DNA of 64,000 nt from Frisingicoccus sp902471845 (GCF_047030795.1 NZ_JBKYIC010000005.1); one strand, 5' to 3'; positions 51,607-60,877 are shown, numbered from the stretch's first letter. Numbers and translations: made by a program. The notes: a model not told the origin generated them from the letters alone.

Positions 51607-52938
51607 ATGGCAATAAAAAGAACAATCAGCGGAATGGTTGGAGCTGGTTCACTGGCACATAACAGACGGGATTTTATAGCGGAAAATGTAGATCAGGACA
51701 GAGTAGATTTAAACATCTGCTATTGTGATGAAAACATAAAAGGTGTTTACCGTCAGCTATTTGATGAAGCAGTAGAGCGTTATAATGTTGGAAAAAGAAA
51801 AGACAGGCAGATTACAAATTATTATGAAAAAATACGTCAGGGGAAACAGGAAAAGTTATTTCATGAAGTGATTTTTCAGATTGGAAACTGTGAAGATATG
51901 GCTGTCGGAACCCCGGAAGGGAATCTCGCAGTAAAAGTGTTAGATCAGTATATGCAGGATTTTCAGCAACGAAATTCCAATCTCAGGGTATTTAGCTGCT
52001 ATCTGCATCAGGATGAAGCAACACCACATCTGCACATAGATTTTGTTCCTTATGTGACAGGCTGGAAGGGAAAAGGAATGGATACAAGAGTTTCACTGAA
52101 GCAGGCATTAAAAAGTCAGGGATTCCAGGGAGGAACAAAACATGCTACGGAGCTTAATCAATGGATTAATCATGAAAAAGAAATCCTTGCCGAGATAGCA
52201 AAACAGCATGGAATCGAATGGAAACAAAAAGGCACACAGGAAGAACATCTCGATGTATATAATTTTAAGAAAAAAGAGCGTAAAAAAGAGGTACAGGAAT
52301 TAGAGCAGGAGAAAGAATATCTGACAGCAGAAAACGAAGGACTGACTTTGCAGATTGCCGATGCCAGAGCGGATATTAAAAATCTCAGAGAAGATAAAGA
52401 ACAGGCCATTCAGGAGAAAGAATTGGCAGAAAAATATGCGGAAGAAACACAGAAAGAATTAGAGAATCTGGCAGAGCAACGGGCACAATTGCAGCCAATA
52501 ATAGATAAAGTCAGCAAAGAATTAAAAGAATGCAGAAAGCTTATTCCAGAACTGCCGGAGGCCGGAGCCTTAGAAAGAGCCTCCACTTACCGGGATAAGA
52601 AAATAACACCACTGTTCAATCAGATGAAAGGCATTATTGCCGGACTGGCAGCACAAGTACAGGAACTTAACACCGAAATAGAAAAATGGAAGGAAAAATA
52701 TAAGAGAGAAAAACAAATCTGCGAAGCCGTGAAAAAAGACTTAAGCAAAGCCCAACAGAGAAATCAATACTTACAAGAGGAAAAAGAAGAGTTGCTGGAT
52801 ATTTCAGAACAATATAGCAGGGAGTACGGGTTCTTGGAAATAAAACTGTCAAGGAAGCCATACAGAAAGACATTCAGAGAGAAATGGAAATCGAAGAAAA
52901 AAACAGAAAGGAGCAGTCATCAGGGAAAAGTATTTTAG
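51607..52938 (+). CDS. MobV-type relaxase (Pre/Mob family), probably frameshifted near the end
   Basis: A 443-residue relaxase. The N-terminal domain has LAHNRRDFIAENVDQDR, then the histidine motif HQDEATPHLHIDFVPY (about residues 137-152), which coordinates the metal for nicking at oriT. A long coiled coil follows (about 210-420). The last ~33 residues (SRKPYRKTFREKWKSKKK) are unusually basic. A different frame from about 52,850 gives a more natural coiled-coil tail (AIQREMEIEEKNRKE-like, SILELLKQEKRKSMMENQ) that ends at 53027, five bases before tnpV. A single frameshift near 52,850 is therefore likely. Confidence 0.85.
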   Translation: MAIKRTISGMVGAGSLAHNRRDFIAENVDQDRVDLNICYCDENIKGVYRQLFDEAVERYNVGKRKDRQITNYYEKIRQGKQEKLFHEVIFQIGNCEDMAVGTPEGNLAVKVLDQYMQDFQQRNSNLRVFSCYLHQDEATPHLHIDFVPYVTGWKGKGMDTRVSLKQALKSQGFQGGTKHATELNQWINHEKEILAEIAKQHGIEWKQKGTQEEHLDVYNFKKKERKKEVQELEQEKEYLTAENEGLTLQIADARADIKNLREDKEQAIQEKELAEKYAEETQKELENLAEQRAQLQPIIDKVSKELKECRKLIPELPEAGALERASTYRDKKITPLFNQMKGIIAGLAAQVQELNTEIEKWKEKYKREKQICEAVKKDLSKAQQRNQYLQEEKEELLDISEQYSREYGFLEIKLSRKPYRKTFREKWKSKKKTERSSHQGKVF

Positions 52939-53031
52939 AATTACTAAAACAGGAAAAAAGAAAAAGCATGATGGAAAATCAACATCAACGAAGTAGTAGA
53001 ACGAGATGCAGGGGAATGGAGATTTAGAACT

Positions 53032-53406
53032 ATGAAAAAACGAATTCATGATAAAACGAATGGGCTGAACTATACCTTACAGGGAGATTATTATTTTCCG
53101 GAACTAATTATTAAAGAGGAAGAAGCAACTTATGGAAAGTATGGAATACTGAGAAAGAATTATCTGAAAGAACATAAATCAGGGTATTACCAATATCTTA
53201 TATTAATCGGAAAGCTGACAGAGTATCTGAAACAGATTGATAAGGAGGCAGGAGAACAGGTAGAAATACTGGTGAAGCAGATGGCAGAAAGGTATGGAGT
53301 GGCAGAAGAAATGAGAGAAGAGAATTGGATGGAATGGGTGAGGAGGATGAATGGTATAAAAGCTAGCGTGGAAGAAATAGTTTTACAAAAACTAATTTAT
53401 TTGTAA
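53032..53406 (+). CDS. tnpV: TnpV family transposon-encoded protein
   Basis: A 124-residue protein with the TnpV pattern: IHDKTNGLNYTLQGDYYFPE, YGKYGILRKNYLKEH, YQYLILIGKLTEYLKQIDKE and WVRRMNGIKASVEEIVLQ. TnpV is frequent on Clostridia mobile elements; its function is not established. It ends the mobilization module and is followed by a terminator. Confidence 0.85.
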   Translation: MKKRIHDKTNGLNYTLQGDYYFPELIIKEEEATYGKYGILRKNYLKEHKSGYYQYLILIGKLTEYLKQIDKEAGEQVEILVKQMAERYGVAEEMREENWMEWVRRMNGIKASVEEIVLQKLIYL

Positions 53407-53433
53407 TCAAAAATTAAATATTATTGAGAAGAA

Positions 53434-53462
53434 GGTACGTTGATAAAAAACGTGCCTTTTTT
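53434..53462 (+). terminator. Terminator between the mobilization and defence modules
   Basis: GGTACGTT pairs with AACGTGCC, followed by six Ts. Confidence 0.8.
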
Positions 53463-53539
53463 CTTTAGTGTAGCAATTGAATAGTAATTATTAGTTTGAT
53501 ACAATAAAGTGGAATATATAATATTGAAGGTGAAAAATT

Positions 53540-54028
53540 ATGCCAGCAAAAGAACCGCGTTTTCATGGTGAAGTTACAGAAAAAAGTCATAAAAATATGA
53601 GTAGGATACATGGAAAAGATACAAGGATAGAAATTGTTCTAAGAAAGGCGTTGTGGAGTAGAGGTTTTCGTTATAGAAAAAATTATAAGGAATTGCCAGG
53701 AAGGCCAGACATTGTCTTGACTAAATATCATATTGCCATTTTTTGTGATAGTGAGTTCTTTCATGGTAAAGACTGGAAAGTACTAAAAACTAAATTGGAA
53801 AAGGGAAAAAATCCAGATTATTGGGTTAGAAAAATAGAACGGAATATTCAGAGAGATGAAGAAAAGGACAAACAATTAAGCTCTATGGGTTGGACAGTGA
53901 TACACTTTTGGGGAAAAGATATTTTAAAAAATACAGAGCAATGTATAAAAGTAATTGAAGAAACAATATTTGATCAGAAATTGGAAGAAATAGATGATGA
54001 GGGGGAATATAAATGGGAAGTTACTTGA
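53540..54028 (+). CDS. vsr: Very short patch repair (Vsr) endonuclease
   Basis: A 162-residue Vsr homologue: EKSHKNMSRIHGKDTRIEIV at the start, LPGRPDIVLTKYHIAIFCDS with the catalytic Asp, FFHGKDW in place of the usual FWHGCxW, and WVRKIERNIQRDEEKDKQL. Vsr nicks next to T:G mismatches made by deamination of 5-methylcytosine, so it goes with the C5 methyltransferase downstream. The substitution of the Cys of FWHGC by Lys is notable, because that Cys is part of the zinc site in E. coli Vsr. It overlaps the next gene by 16 bp. Confidence 0.9.
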   Translation: MPAKEPRFHGEVTEKSHKNMSRIHGKDTRIEIVLRKALWSRGFRYRKNYKELPGRPDIVLTKYHIAIFCDSEFFHGKDWKVLKTKLEKGKNPDYWVRKIERNIQRDEEKDKQLSSMGWTVIHFWGKDILKNTEQCIKVIEETIFDQKLEEIDDEGEYKWEVT

Positions 54029-55443
54029 AAGAATATGATGAAACAGATCCTATTTCAATCGAGACATATGCAAAAAAACTGATAGGAAAAACTTTTGCAG
54101 ATGTATGTAGAGAAGATGATATTACAAAATCAACAGTTGTTAGAGAAGCTTCAAATTATGAAGTAAAGCATGCAAATAAAAAAAGAAAAGGTGGTTTGGG
54201 TGAACTGATAGAGGAACGATTTTTTCATTATCAGACGAATAACGATGCAAGACCAGATTTTGATAAGGCAGGTGTGGAACTTAAGGTAACACCATATAAA
54301 CAAAATACAAATGGAAAATTTGTCGCAAAAGAGAGACTGATATTGACAATGATTGATTATTTTTCGGTTGTTAATGAAAAGTTTGAAGATAGCCACATGT
54401 GGCAAAAATCCAGTTTGATTTTATTGATTTATTACCTATATCAGAAAGAAATAGAGGATAGATTAGATTATCGTATAGGATATGTGAAGTTATTTACACC
54501 AACAGAACAAGATATAAAAATTATAAAACATGATTTTGAGTCTATTGTTGAAAAAATCAAAGCTGGAAAGGCACATGAATTATCTGAGGGAGATACTCTT
54601 TATTTAGGAGCAGCTCCTAAGGCAGCAACTTCTAAGGATAGAAGAAAACAACCATTTAGTGACGAGTTGGCAAAACCGCGCGCATTTGCATTTAAAAATT
54701 CATATATGACGTATGTTCTCAATAACTATATTATTCCAGGGAAGAATACATATGAACCAATTATAAAGGGAGATGCAGAAGAATCGTTTGAAGATTATGT
54801 TGTGCGAAAAATAGATGCATATTATGATTGGACCGTTATGGACTTATGTAATGAGTTTCATATAGAATATCAGAAAAAACCGAAAAGCCTGGAAGCAATG
54901 TTGGCATATCGTATGTTAGGGATTAAAGGAAACCATGCAGAGGAATTTGAAAAAGCAAATGTGGTAGTAAAGGCAATACGTATTGAGAAAAATAATAAAA
55001 TAAAGGAAAACATGTCCTTCCCAACTTTCAAATTTAAAGAATTAGTAGAGGAAGAATGGAATGACTCTACATTTGGAAATTATTTGCGAGAAACAAGATT
55101 TTTATTTGTTATATATAAGTATGATCAGGGCAGGGAGCTGAGATTGAAAGGGTGTCAGTTCTGGAATATTCCATATGATGATTTGGAAGGAAATGTGAGG
55201 TTGGTTTGGGAAAAGACACAAAGAGTAATTCGTGAAGGTCTTCAGATAGAAAAGAAAAATGGAAAGAATTATAATAATTTTCCGAAATTATCAGAAAATC
55301 CAGTGTGTCATGTAAGACCTCATGCACGAAATTCAAAAGATACTTATGAGCTTCCAGATGGAAGAAAGTATCCGAAACAGTGTTTTTGGTTGAATAATAG
55401 TTATATTTTGTCGCAATTAGATAAGAAATTTATTGGAGATTGA
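54013..55443 (+). CDS. Sau3AI-family type II restriction endonuclease, copy 1
   Basis: A 476-residue protein resembling Sau3AI, which is about 490 residues and built from two MutH-like domains. In the N-terminal domain LGELIEERFFHY is followed by ARPDFDKAGVELKVTPY (about residues 78-95), the D-(E-x-K) catalytic signature, and FVAKERLILTMIDY. The C-terminal half (SYMTYVLNNYI, MSFPTFKFKEL, HVRPHARNS...KQCFWLN) matches the second domain, which binds DNA without cutting. Sau3AI recognises GATC. It overlaps vsr, and copy 2 follows within five bases. Confidence 0.88.
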   Translation: MGSYLKEYDETDPISIETYAKKLIGKTFADVCREDDITKSTVVREASNYEVKHANKKRKGGLGELIEERFFHYQTNNDARPDFDKAGVELKVTPYKQNTNGKFVAKERLILTMIDYFSVVNEKFEDSHMWQKSSLILLIYYLYQKEIEDRLDYRIGYVKLFTPTEQDIKIIKHDFESIVEKIKAGKAHELSEGDTLYLGAAPKAATSKDRRKQPFSDELAKPRAFAFKNSYMTYVLNNYIIPGKNTYEPIIKGDAEESFEDYVVRKIDAYYDWTVMDLCNEFHIEYQKKPKSLEAMLAYRMLGIKGNHAEEFEKANVVVKAIRIEKNNKIKENMSFPTFKFKELVEEEWNDSTFGNYLRETRFLFVIYKYDQGRELRLKGCQFWNIPYDDLEGNVRLVWEKTQRVIREGLQIEKKNGKNYNNFPKLSENPVCHVRPHARNSKDTYELPDGRKYPKQCFWLNNSYILSQLDKKFIGD

Positions 55444-55447
55444 TAAA

Positions 55448-56956
55448 ATGGATAATAAAGAGTACAAAAATTCAGAAGAAGTGAAAAAAAGAGCAGAAGA
55501 GGCAATAGGACGTCCCTTTAAAGAAATTTTTGAATTAGCTAAGAAATTTCAAGAGAAAAATGGTTTAAAAGAGAAGCATGGGAAAGGAGATATAGGACAG
55601 GCATACGAAGAAGGGTGGTTTAATTATGCGTGCAATAAAGATGCCGAACCAGACTTTAAAGAGGCAGATATTGAATTGAAAGTAACCCCTTTTTTGAAAA
55701 ATAGTAGAGGATATAGAGCAAAAGAAAGATTATCACTTGGAAAAATTAATTACAAAGATGAAAACTGGAATGAATATGAAGAAAGTAGATTTTGGATTAA
55801 AAATCATCATTTGTTAATCATGTATTATCAATATATCAAAGGGATAGACCGTGAGAATTTTAGTGTTCAAAAGATAGATGAAATTCTTCTAAATGAACTG
55901 CCAGAAAGGGATAAGTCGATTATACAGCATGACTGGGAAAAGATTGCTAGGTATGTAAAAGAAGGAAGAGCACATGAATTAACAGAACGAGATTTTATGT
56001 ACCTAAGTCCTGCCACAAAAGGTAGCGGAGGAAATAAGAAGGTAAAATATGATGATAGATATCCAAAGGCAAAGCCAAGGGCATATTCTTTTAAAAAGTC
56101 ATATATGACAAAATTATTTAATGAAAGAATGTTGGACGAGGATGAAGAATCATATGTTTTACCAGATATTGTTTTATCAAAAGAAAAGGAATTTGATGAT
56201 ATTTTATTAGAAACATTACAAAAATATTTAGGAAGAACAGTTAAGTCCTTAAAAAAGGAGTTTCCAGATTATCGTGACGGGTATAGTCACAAGCATGGCA
56301 TTATAAAACAAATATATAAGAGTGATTGTGACTTAGAGAAAACGGATGAGTTTCAAAAAGCCAATTATAAATTAAGAACGATAACAGTTAATAAAAATGG
56401 AATGCCGTTAGAAGATATGTCTTTTTCAACATTTGATTTTGAGGAATTATTAAAAGAAAAAACATGGAAAGAGTCTATTGTTTATGATGAAATGATTGAT
56501 TCAAAGTTTTTACTTGTGATATTTTCTAAAAATTCAGAGGGAAAAGAAATTTTAAATAATGCAATGATGTGGTATATTCCTAAAAAAGATGAAAATAAAG
56601 TAAAAGAAGTTTGGGAAGAGACCCGGAATGTGATAAAAAATGGAATAAGATTACAACAGAAAATATCTCATGATAGAAAGGGAAGAGCGATATTTGCATA
56701 TGAAAATAACTTTCCAAAGAGTAATTTTAATAAAGTGGCACATGTAAGAAATAAAGCTAGAGAAAGCGAATATTTTTGTGAAAACAGTAATTCAGTGAAA
56801 TTAAAAAAGCCTGCTAAGATTATCGTACTTAAAGAAATTCCAGAGGAATTGAAAGATGTTCCGGTACCTACAGGAGAGTATATGACAAAACAGTGCTTTT
56901 GGTTTAATAAGAAATATATAAAACAACAGATTAAAGATTTTATAAAATCATATTAA
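55448..56956 (+). CDS. Sau3AI-family type II restriction endonuclease, copy 2
   Basis: A 502-residue paralogue of the previous protein with the same layout: GDIGQAYEEGWFNYACNKDA, then EPDFKEADIELKVTPFLKN with intact D and ExK, and YRAKERLSLGKINY. The C-terminal half has SYMTKLFNERM, MSFSTFDFEELL, HVRNKARES and TKQCFWFNKKYI. Identity with copy 1 is moderate, so this is an old duplication. The ATG at 55448 is preferred over a TTG at 55433. Both copies look catalytically competent; they may form a heterodimer or recognise different contexts. Confidence 0.88.
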   Translation: MDNKEYKNSEEVKKRAEEAIGRPFKEIFELAKKFQEKNGLKEKHGKGDIGQAYEEGWFNYACNKDAEPDFKEADIELKVTPFLKNSRGYRAKERLSLGKINYKDENWNEYEESRFWIKNHHLLIMYYQYIKGIDRENFSVQKIDEILLNELPERDKSIIQHDWEKIARYVKEGRAHELTERDFMYLSPATKGSGGNKKVKYDDRYPKAKPRAYSFKKSYMTKLFNERMLDEDEESYVLPDIVLSKEKEFDDILLETLQKYLGRTVKSLKKEFPDYRDGYSHKHGIIKQIYKSDCDLEKTDEFQKANYKLRTITVNKNGMPLEDMSFSTFDFEELLKEKTWKESIVYDEMIDSKFLLVIFSKNSEGKEILNNAMMWYIPKKDENKVKEVWEETRNVIKNGIRLQQKISHDRKGRAIFAYENNFPKSNFNKVAHVRNKARESEYFCENSNSVKLKKPAKIIVLKEIPEELKDVPVPTGEYMTKQCFWFNKKYIKQQIKDFIKSY

Positions 56957-56968
56957 AAAATAGAAAAG

Positions 56969-57019
56969 GATCTTTACAAGAATGTAAAAATCGGTTATTA
57001 TATTTAAGAACGATCGTTC
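56969..57019 (+). promoter_or_regulatory. Methyltransferase promoter flanked by GATC sites
   Basis: TTTACA (56973-56978), a 17-bp spacer and TATTAT (56996-57001) form a promoter. GATC lies at 56969-56972 directly before the -35. The 12-bp palindrome GAACGATCGTTC (57008-57019), with GATC at its centre, covers the expected transcription start. If the system recognises GATC, methylation of these sites could regulate the gene. Confidence 0.65.
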
Positions 57020-57046
57020 AATAATAAAAAAGAAGAGGTAAAAAAA

Positions 57047-58432
57047 GTGAAGAAAACAGTTTGCGAATTGTTTGCCGGAGTGGGCGGTTTTAGATGTGGA
57101 CTTAATAATATAAAAACAGCCGAAGATTATGGTAAAGAGGAAAAATGGGATACGGTTTGGTTTAATCAATGGGAGCCATCAGAAAAAACTACACAATACG
57201 CACATGACTGTTATGTATATCGATTTGGGCCCCGATTGGATATTAATGGTGAGGATACAACAAATTATAATATTGAAGATGTAGATAAAGCAAAGATTCC
57301 TGACTTTAATCTGTTAGTTGGAGGTTTTCCATGTCAGGATTATTCAGTAGCTTCTTCGTTAGCTACGTCAAAGGGACTTGAAGGAAAAAAAGGTGTTCTA
57401 TGGTGGTCGATTCGCGAGACATTAGAAGTAAAGAATCCCTCATTTGTGTTATTAGAAAATGTCGATAGATTATTAAAATCTCCGGCCAAGCAAAGAGGTA
57501 AAGACTTTGGTGTTATGTTAGCCTGTTTTAGAGATGAAGGTTATACGGTAGAATGGCGAGTTATTAATGCAGCAGAATATGGATACCAGCAGAGACGTCG
57601 TCGGATATTTATTTTTGCTTATAAAAACGATACAAAATATGCAGAGAGAATTTTGAAGACAATTAGATATACTGATGAATTGGAAGAGGATAAAAAAATA
57701 GAATGTATGGAAAATGTAGTTTTAAAAGAGGGATTTTTTGCAGAAACATTTGCAGTAAATAAAGCAGATAAAGCGAAGATGAAGGTTAAAGTGCTACCAA
57801 CAGAAATAGGGGAAGTATCTGATACATTTCAATGTGCATTCGAAAATTCTGGTATAATGAAGGACGGAATAATATATACGATAAAGACAACGCCTACTTA
57901 TAATGGAAAGCAGATAACTTTGGGAGATGTTATGGAAACAGGAGAAGTTGAGGAGGAGTATTTTATACCAGAAGAAAAATTATATTATACAAATCCGTCA
58001 GTTACACATAGTGATGAAACTGAACAGCGTCTTCCAAAAGAAGATAGACAGACATGGCAGTATTTGAAAGGAGCAAAAAAATTATTGCGAACAAGTGCAA
58101 CCGGTCACGAATATATTTTTTCTGAAGGAGCAATTTCTATGATTGATCAGGAAGATAAGCCAGCACGTACGATGCTTACATCAGAAGGTGGATTTAGTAG
58201 AACTACCCATATTGTAAAAGATAAAATGACTGGAAGAGTGAGACTACTTACAGCGACAGAGGCAGAACGTATTCAAGGCTTTCCTACTAATCATACAAAA
58301 TATTGTTTAGTTAAGGGAAAAACGGTGGAAATGCCGTTGAGAAAACGTAGATTTATGATGGGAAATGCATTGGTGGTTAATTTGGTGGCGGATATGGAGA
58401 AAAACTTAGAGAAGATTTTTAATCAAGAATAG
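57047..58432 (+). CDS. DNA (cytosine-5) methyltransferase
   Basis: A 461-residue C5 methyltransferase beginning at GTG. Motif I is CELFAGVGGFRCGLNN, motif IV GGFPCQDYSVASS with the catalytic Cys, motif VI FVLLENVDRLL, motif VIII EYGYQQRRRRIFIFAY, and motifs IX/X (RLLTATEAERIQGFP, RFMMGNALVVNLV) lie near the end. It has its own promoter and protects host DNA from the two upstream Sau3AI-like nucleases. A match to GATC is expected from the Sau3AI relation but not proven by sequence. The target-recognition region (about residues 215-340) is long. Confidence 0.93.
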   Translation: MKKTVCELFAGVGGFRCGLNNIKTAEDYGKEEKWDTVWFNQWEPSEKTTQYAHDCYVYRFGPRLDINGEDTTNYNIEDVDKAKIPDFNLLVGGFPCQDYSVASSLATSKGLEGKKGVLWWSIRETLEVKNPSFVLLENVDRLLKSPAKQRGKDFGVMLACFRDEGYTVEWRVINAAEYGYQQRRRRIFIFAYKNDTKYAERILKTIRYTDELEEDKKIECMENVVLKEGFFAETFAVNKADKAKMKVKVLPTEIGEVSDTFQCAFENSGIMKDGIIYTIKTTPTYNGKQITLGDVMETGEVEEEYFIPEEKLYYTNPSVTHSDETEQRLPKEDRQTWQYLKGAKKLLRTSATGHEYIFSEGAISMIDQEDKPARTMLTSEGGFSRTTHIVKDKMTGRVRLLTATEAERIQGFPTNHTKYCLVKGKTVEMPLRKRRFMMGNALVVNLVADMEKNLEKIFNQE

Positions 58433-58489
58433 TTCTATATGAATAAATATTGAATTATTTGAGTATATCTAAAGAAAAGAGGAATGGTA

Positions 58490-59671
58490 ATGCTGATAAT
58501 GTCAAAAGTATTTGATAAAAGAATCAATAGTTGGAATTTCTATGTTGAAAGTACATTTGGAGAGTATTTGAAGTTTGCAAAAAAAATTATTAATAATAAT
58601 GAGTTGCAAAGAAAAAGAGTAAAAACTTCGAAAACGATTTATTCTCTGTTAAAGAACGATTTACAAAAAGGGTGTATTATGCCGCCTTTAGTTTTAGCAC
58701 TTGTAAAAACAGATATAATTGATATTGAGAATCCGGATCAAGAAAAAATGTTGCAATATATAAATGAACATAGTGAAAATGTTTTACTTTTAGATGGCTT
58801 ACAACGTACCTATACATTAATTGATGCAGATACTGATATGAAAAAGAAACCAGACGAAGAGTACCAAAAATTCTTGAAAAATAAGTTGAGATTAGAAATT
58901 TATGTAGAAATAAATAAGTTCGGAATTTTATACAGAATGTTGACTTTAAATACGGGACAAACTCCCATGTCTGCAAGACATCAGTTGGAAATGCTTTATA
59001 GTGATATGTTAAATACTGAATTTGAGGGAGTAAAACTGGTAACAGACAAAGAAGGAAAAGCGGATCCAGACGAAAATGAGTTCATTTTTAAAAATGCAAT
59101 TGAAGGATTTAATTCTTATATGAATCGAAACGAATTACCAATTGATCGACAAGATATACTAGAAAATATTAAAATGCTCGAGAATATGTCAGAAGAAGAT
59201 GTTTCAAAAGATTTATTTAAGGAATTTCTTGAAACATATATGAAATTATTTGGTATGTTGAGAAAAATTACAGATAACCATATTGTTGATGAGGAGGAAT
59301 TGATTGAGTATGGAATAAGTGAATCTCCATTTGGAAAAAAAGTAAGTAAGATATTTTCAACATCACAGGTTTTGACTGGATTTGGAGCGGCAGTAGGAAA
59401 AATGAAAGATTTAGATATTATTCAGTCATTGGAAGATGTCTCAAAACTAGTAGACAAATTGGAAGAAAAAAATAAAGGCTATGTCTGGATGATGGAGCTG
59501 TTAAACAAACTAGATAGAATAAAAGTATCTTCTAAGAAAATTGGAAATGCTCAGAGAATGTTTTTTCAATATTTTTTTAGAGAATTATTAAATTCAGAAA
59601 GTGATTCTTATTTAGATTTAGAAGCGGCAGTTCAAAATGGATATAAGAAATACTATAGCCAGGTGATATAA
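58490..59671 (+). CDS. DGQHR/ParB-like (DUF262-type) protein in the defence island
   Basis: A 393-residue protein. NVLLLDGLQRTYTLIDAD corresponds to the DGQxR motif of ParB/DGQHR/DUF262-type proteins (DndB, GmrS relatives). RMLTLNTGQTPMSARHQLEM matches the following conserved block. The rest is helical and charged and not recognised. The ATG at 58490 is best placed after AGAGG. It ends two bases before the HEPN-like gene, so the two form a coupled pair whose position after the methyltransferase suggests a defence accessory or an independent antiviral system. Confidence 0.65.
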   Translation: MLIMSKVFDKRINSWNFYVESTFGEYLKFAKKIINNNELQRKRVKTSKTIYSLLKNDLQKGCIMPPLVLALVKTDIIDIENPDQEKMLQYINEHSENVLLLDGLQRTYTLIDADTDMKKKPDEEYQKFLKNKLRLEIYVEINKFGILYRMLTLNTGQTPMSARHQLEMLYSDMLNTEFEGVKLVTDKEGKADPDENEFIFKNAIEGFNSYMNRNELPIDRQDILENIKMLENMSEEDVSKDLFKEFLETYMKLFGMLRKITDNHIVDEEELIEYGISESPFGKKVSKIFSTSQVLTGFGAAVGKMKDLDIIQSLEDVSKLVDKLEEKNKGYVWMMELLNKLDRIKVSSKKIGNAQRMFFQYFFRELLNSESDSYLDLEAAVQNGYKKYYSQVI

Positions 59672-59673
59672 TA

Positions 59674-60753
59674 ATGTATTTTAAATTTGTTGATGCAGAG
59701 GTTGAATGTGTATCGTTTCAATATAATGACACAGAAAATATCTTTGAAATGAAGGATAAAGAAAATAAAGTAATATGTGAGTATTATCCTCTATTAAATC
59801 TGGATGCAGAATATAATCCGAGAGATTTTGAATATTATTTATTAAGAAATGATAGAGAAGATTATTCAGAAAATAGTATTTATCAGGTCTATGCTTCAAA
59901 AGAAAGGATAGGATGGATTTTTCCTATACAGGCGTTAATGTCTAGACAGCATGATTATGTAAAAAATAAATTTTTTCTTAGATATGCCTATGTTGCGAGT
60001 TGCTGGCTCTTAGAAAATATAAACTGCTATAACCAGAAATTTTCAGAAATAGTAGTGTTGTCAGATTTTTATGATGATACAAGTACAATTTTGGTTTTAG
60101 ATAAAGAGAATACTAAAAAAATTAATAATTTTCAGCTTGAAGATTATACGGTTAGTTTATATCAAAAAGGATATTCTTATTCTGAAAAAGGAAATTTGTA
60201 TTCTACTATAGAAAAAGCTAATAAAAGAATTAATCTTCAACCAATATCTAGGGAATTACGTAATATAAAATATATACATACGTTATTTGAAAAGGAAGTA
60301 CCAAAAAATCAAGAAGCATTTGCAAAGTTTCATACATATTATCAAATTATTGAAATTTTGATTTCGGTTGTTTTTGAAGATAAGTTTAAAAAATTTGTTG
60401 CCCAGTTGACGAGCAATAAGGGTTCTCTTTTTGATAAACGTGATGACTTGGGAAACATGGTATTAGAAAAGCAAAGAGTGAAGTGGCTATTTTCAAATTA
60501 TGTAGAAATATCCGGGGAAGATGTAGCAATTTTAAATGATTGTTGTAAAAAACTTTTACAACTTAACGGAAAAAAAACGTGTAGTACAATGGCAGAAAAC
60601 TTGTATTCGGTAAGATGTTTATTAGTGCATAATATGTATATATTAAATAATGAATCACATGAATTATTGAAAGATCTTGATAATGCATTTATAGATGTTT
60701 TAATGGATATGTTATTGACATTTAATACAAAAAGGGAAGGAATGGAAGAGTGA
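59674..60753 (+). CDS. HEPN-like domain protein
   Basis: A 359-residue protein. The N-terminal two thirds are not recognised. Near the C-terminus, AENLYSVRCLLVHNMYIL contains R-x4-H in the context typical of HEPN domains, many of which are RNases or partners of nucleotidyltransferases in defence and toxin systems. The usual polar residue after Arg is Cys here. AGGTGATA is the ribosome binding site. It is translationally coupled to the DGQHR-like gene. Active RNase function is uncertain. Confidence 0.55.
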   Translation: MYFKFVDAEVECVSFQYNDTENIFEMKDKENKVICEYYPLLNLDAEYNPRDFEYYLLRNDREDYSENSIYQVYASKERIGWIFPIQALMSRQHDYVKNKFFLRYAYVASCWLLENINCYNQKFSEIVVLSDFYDDTSTILVLDKENTKKINNFQLEDYTVSLYQKGYSYSEKGNLYSTIEKANKRINLQPISRELRNIKYIHTLFEKEVPKNQEAFAKFHTYYQIIEILISVVFEDKFKKFVAQLTSNKGSLFDKRDDLGNMVLEKQRVKWLFSNYVEISGEDVAILNDCCKKLLQLNGKKTCSTMAENLYSVRCLLVHNMYILNNESHELLKDLDNAFIDVLMDMLLTFNTKREGMEE

Positions 60754-60877
60754 TGTGCGATAACACCCTGATAACAAAATCCTCCCAAACCCCATGGAAT
60801 CAGCAAAAAATTCACATTTTTCATCATAAACCAAACGAAAAATAACCACTTACGTTCTGCAATATCCCATTCTGATA

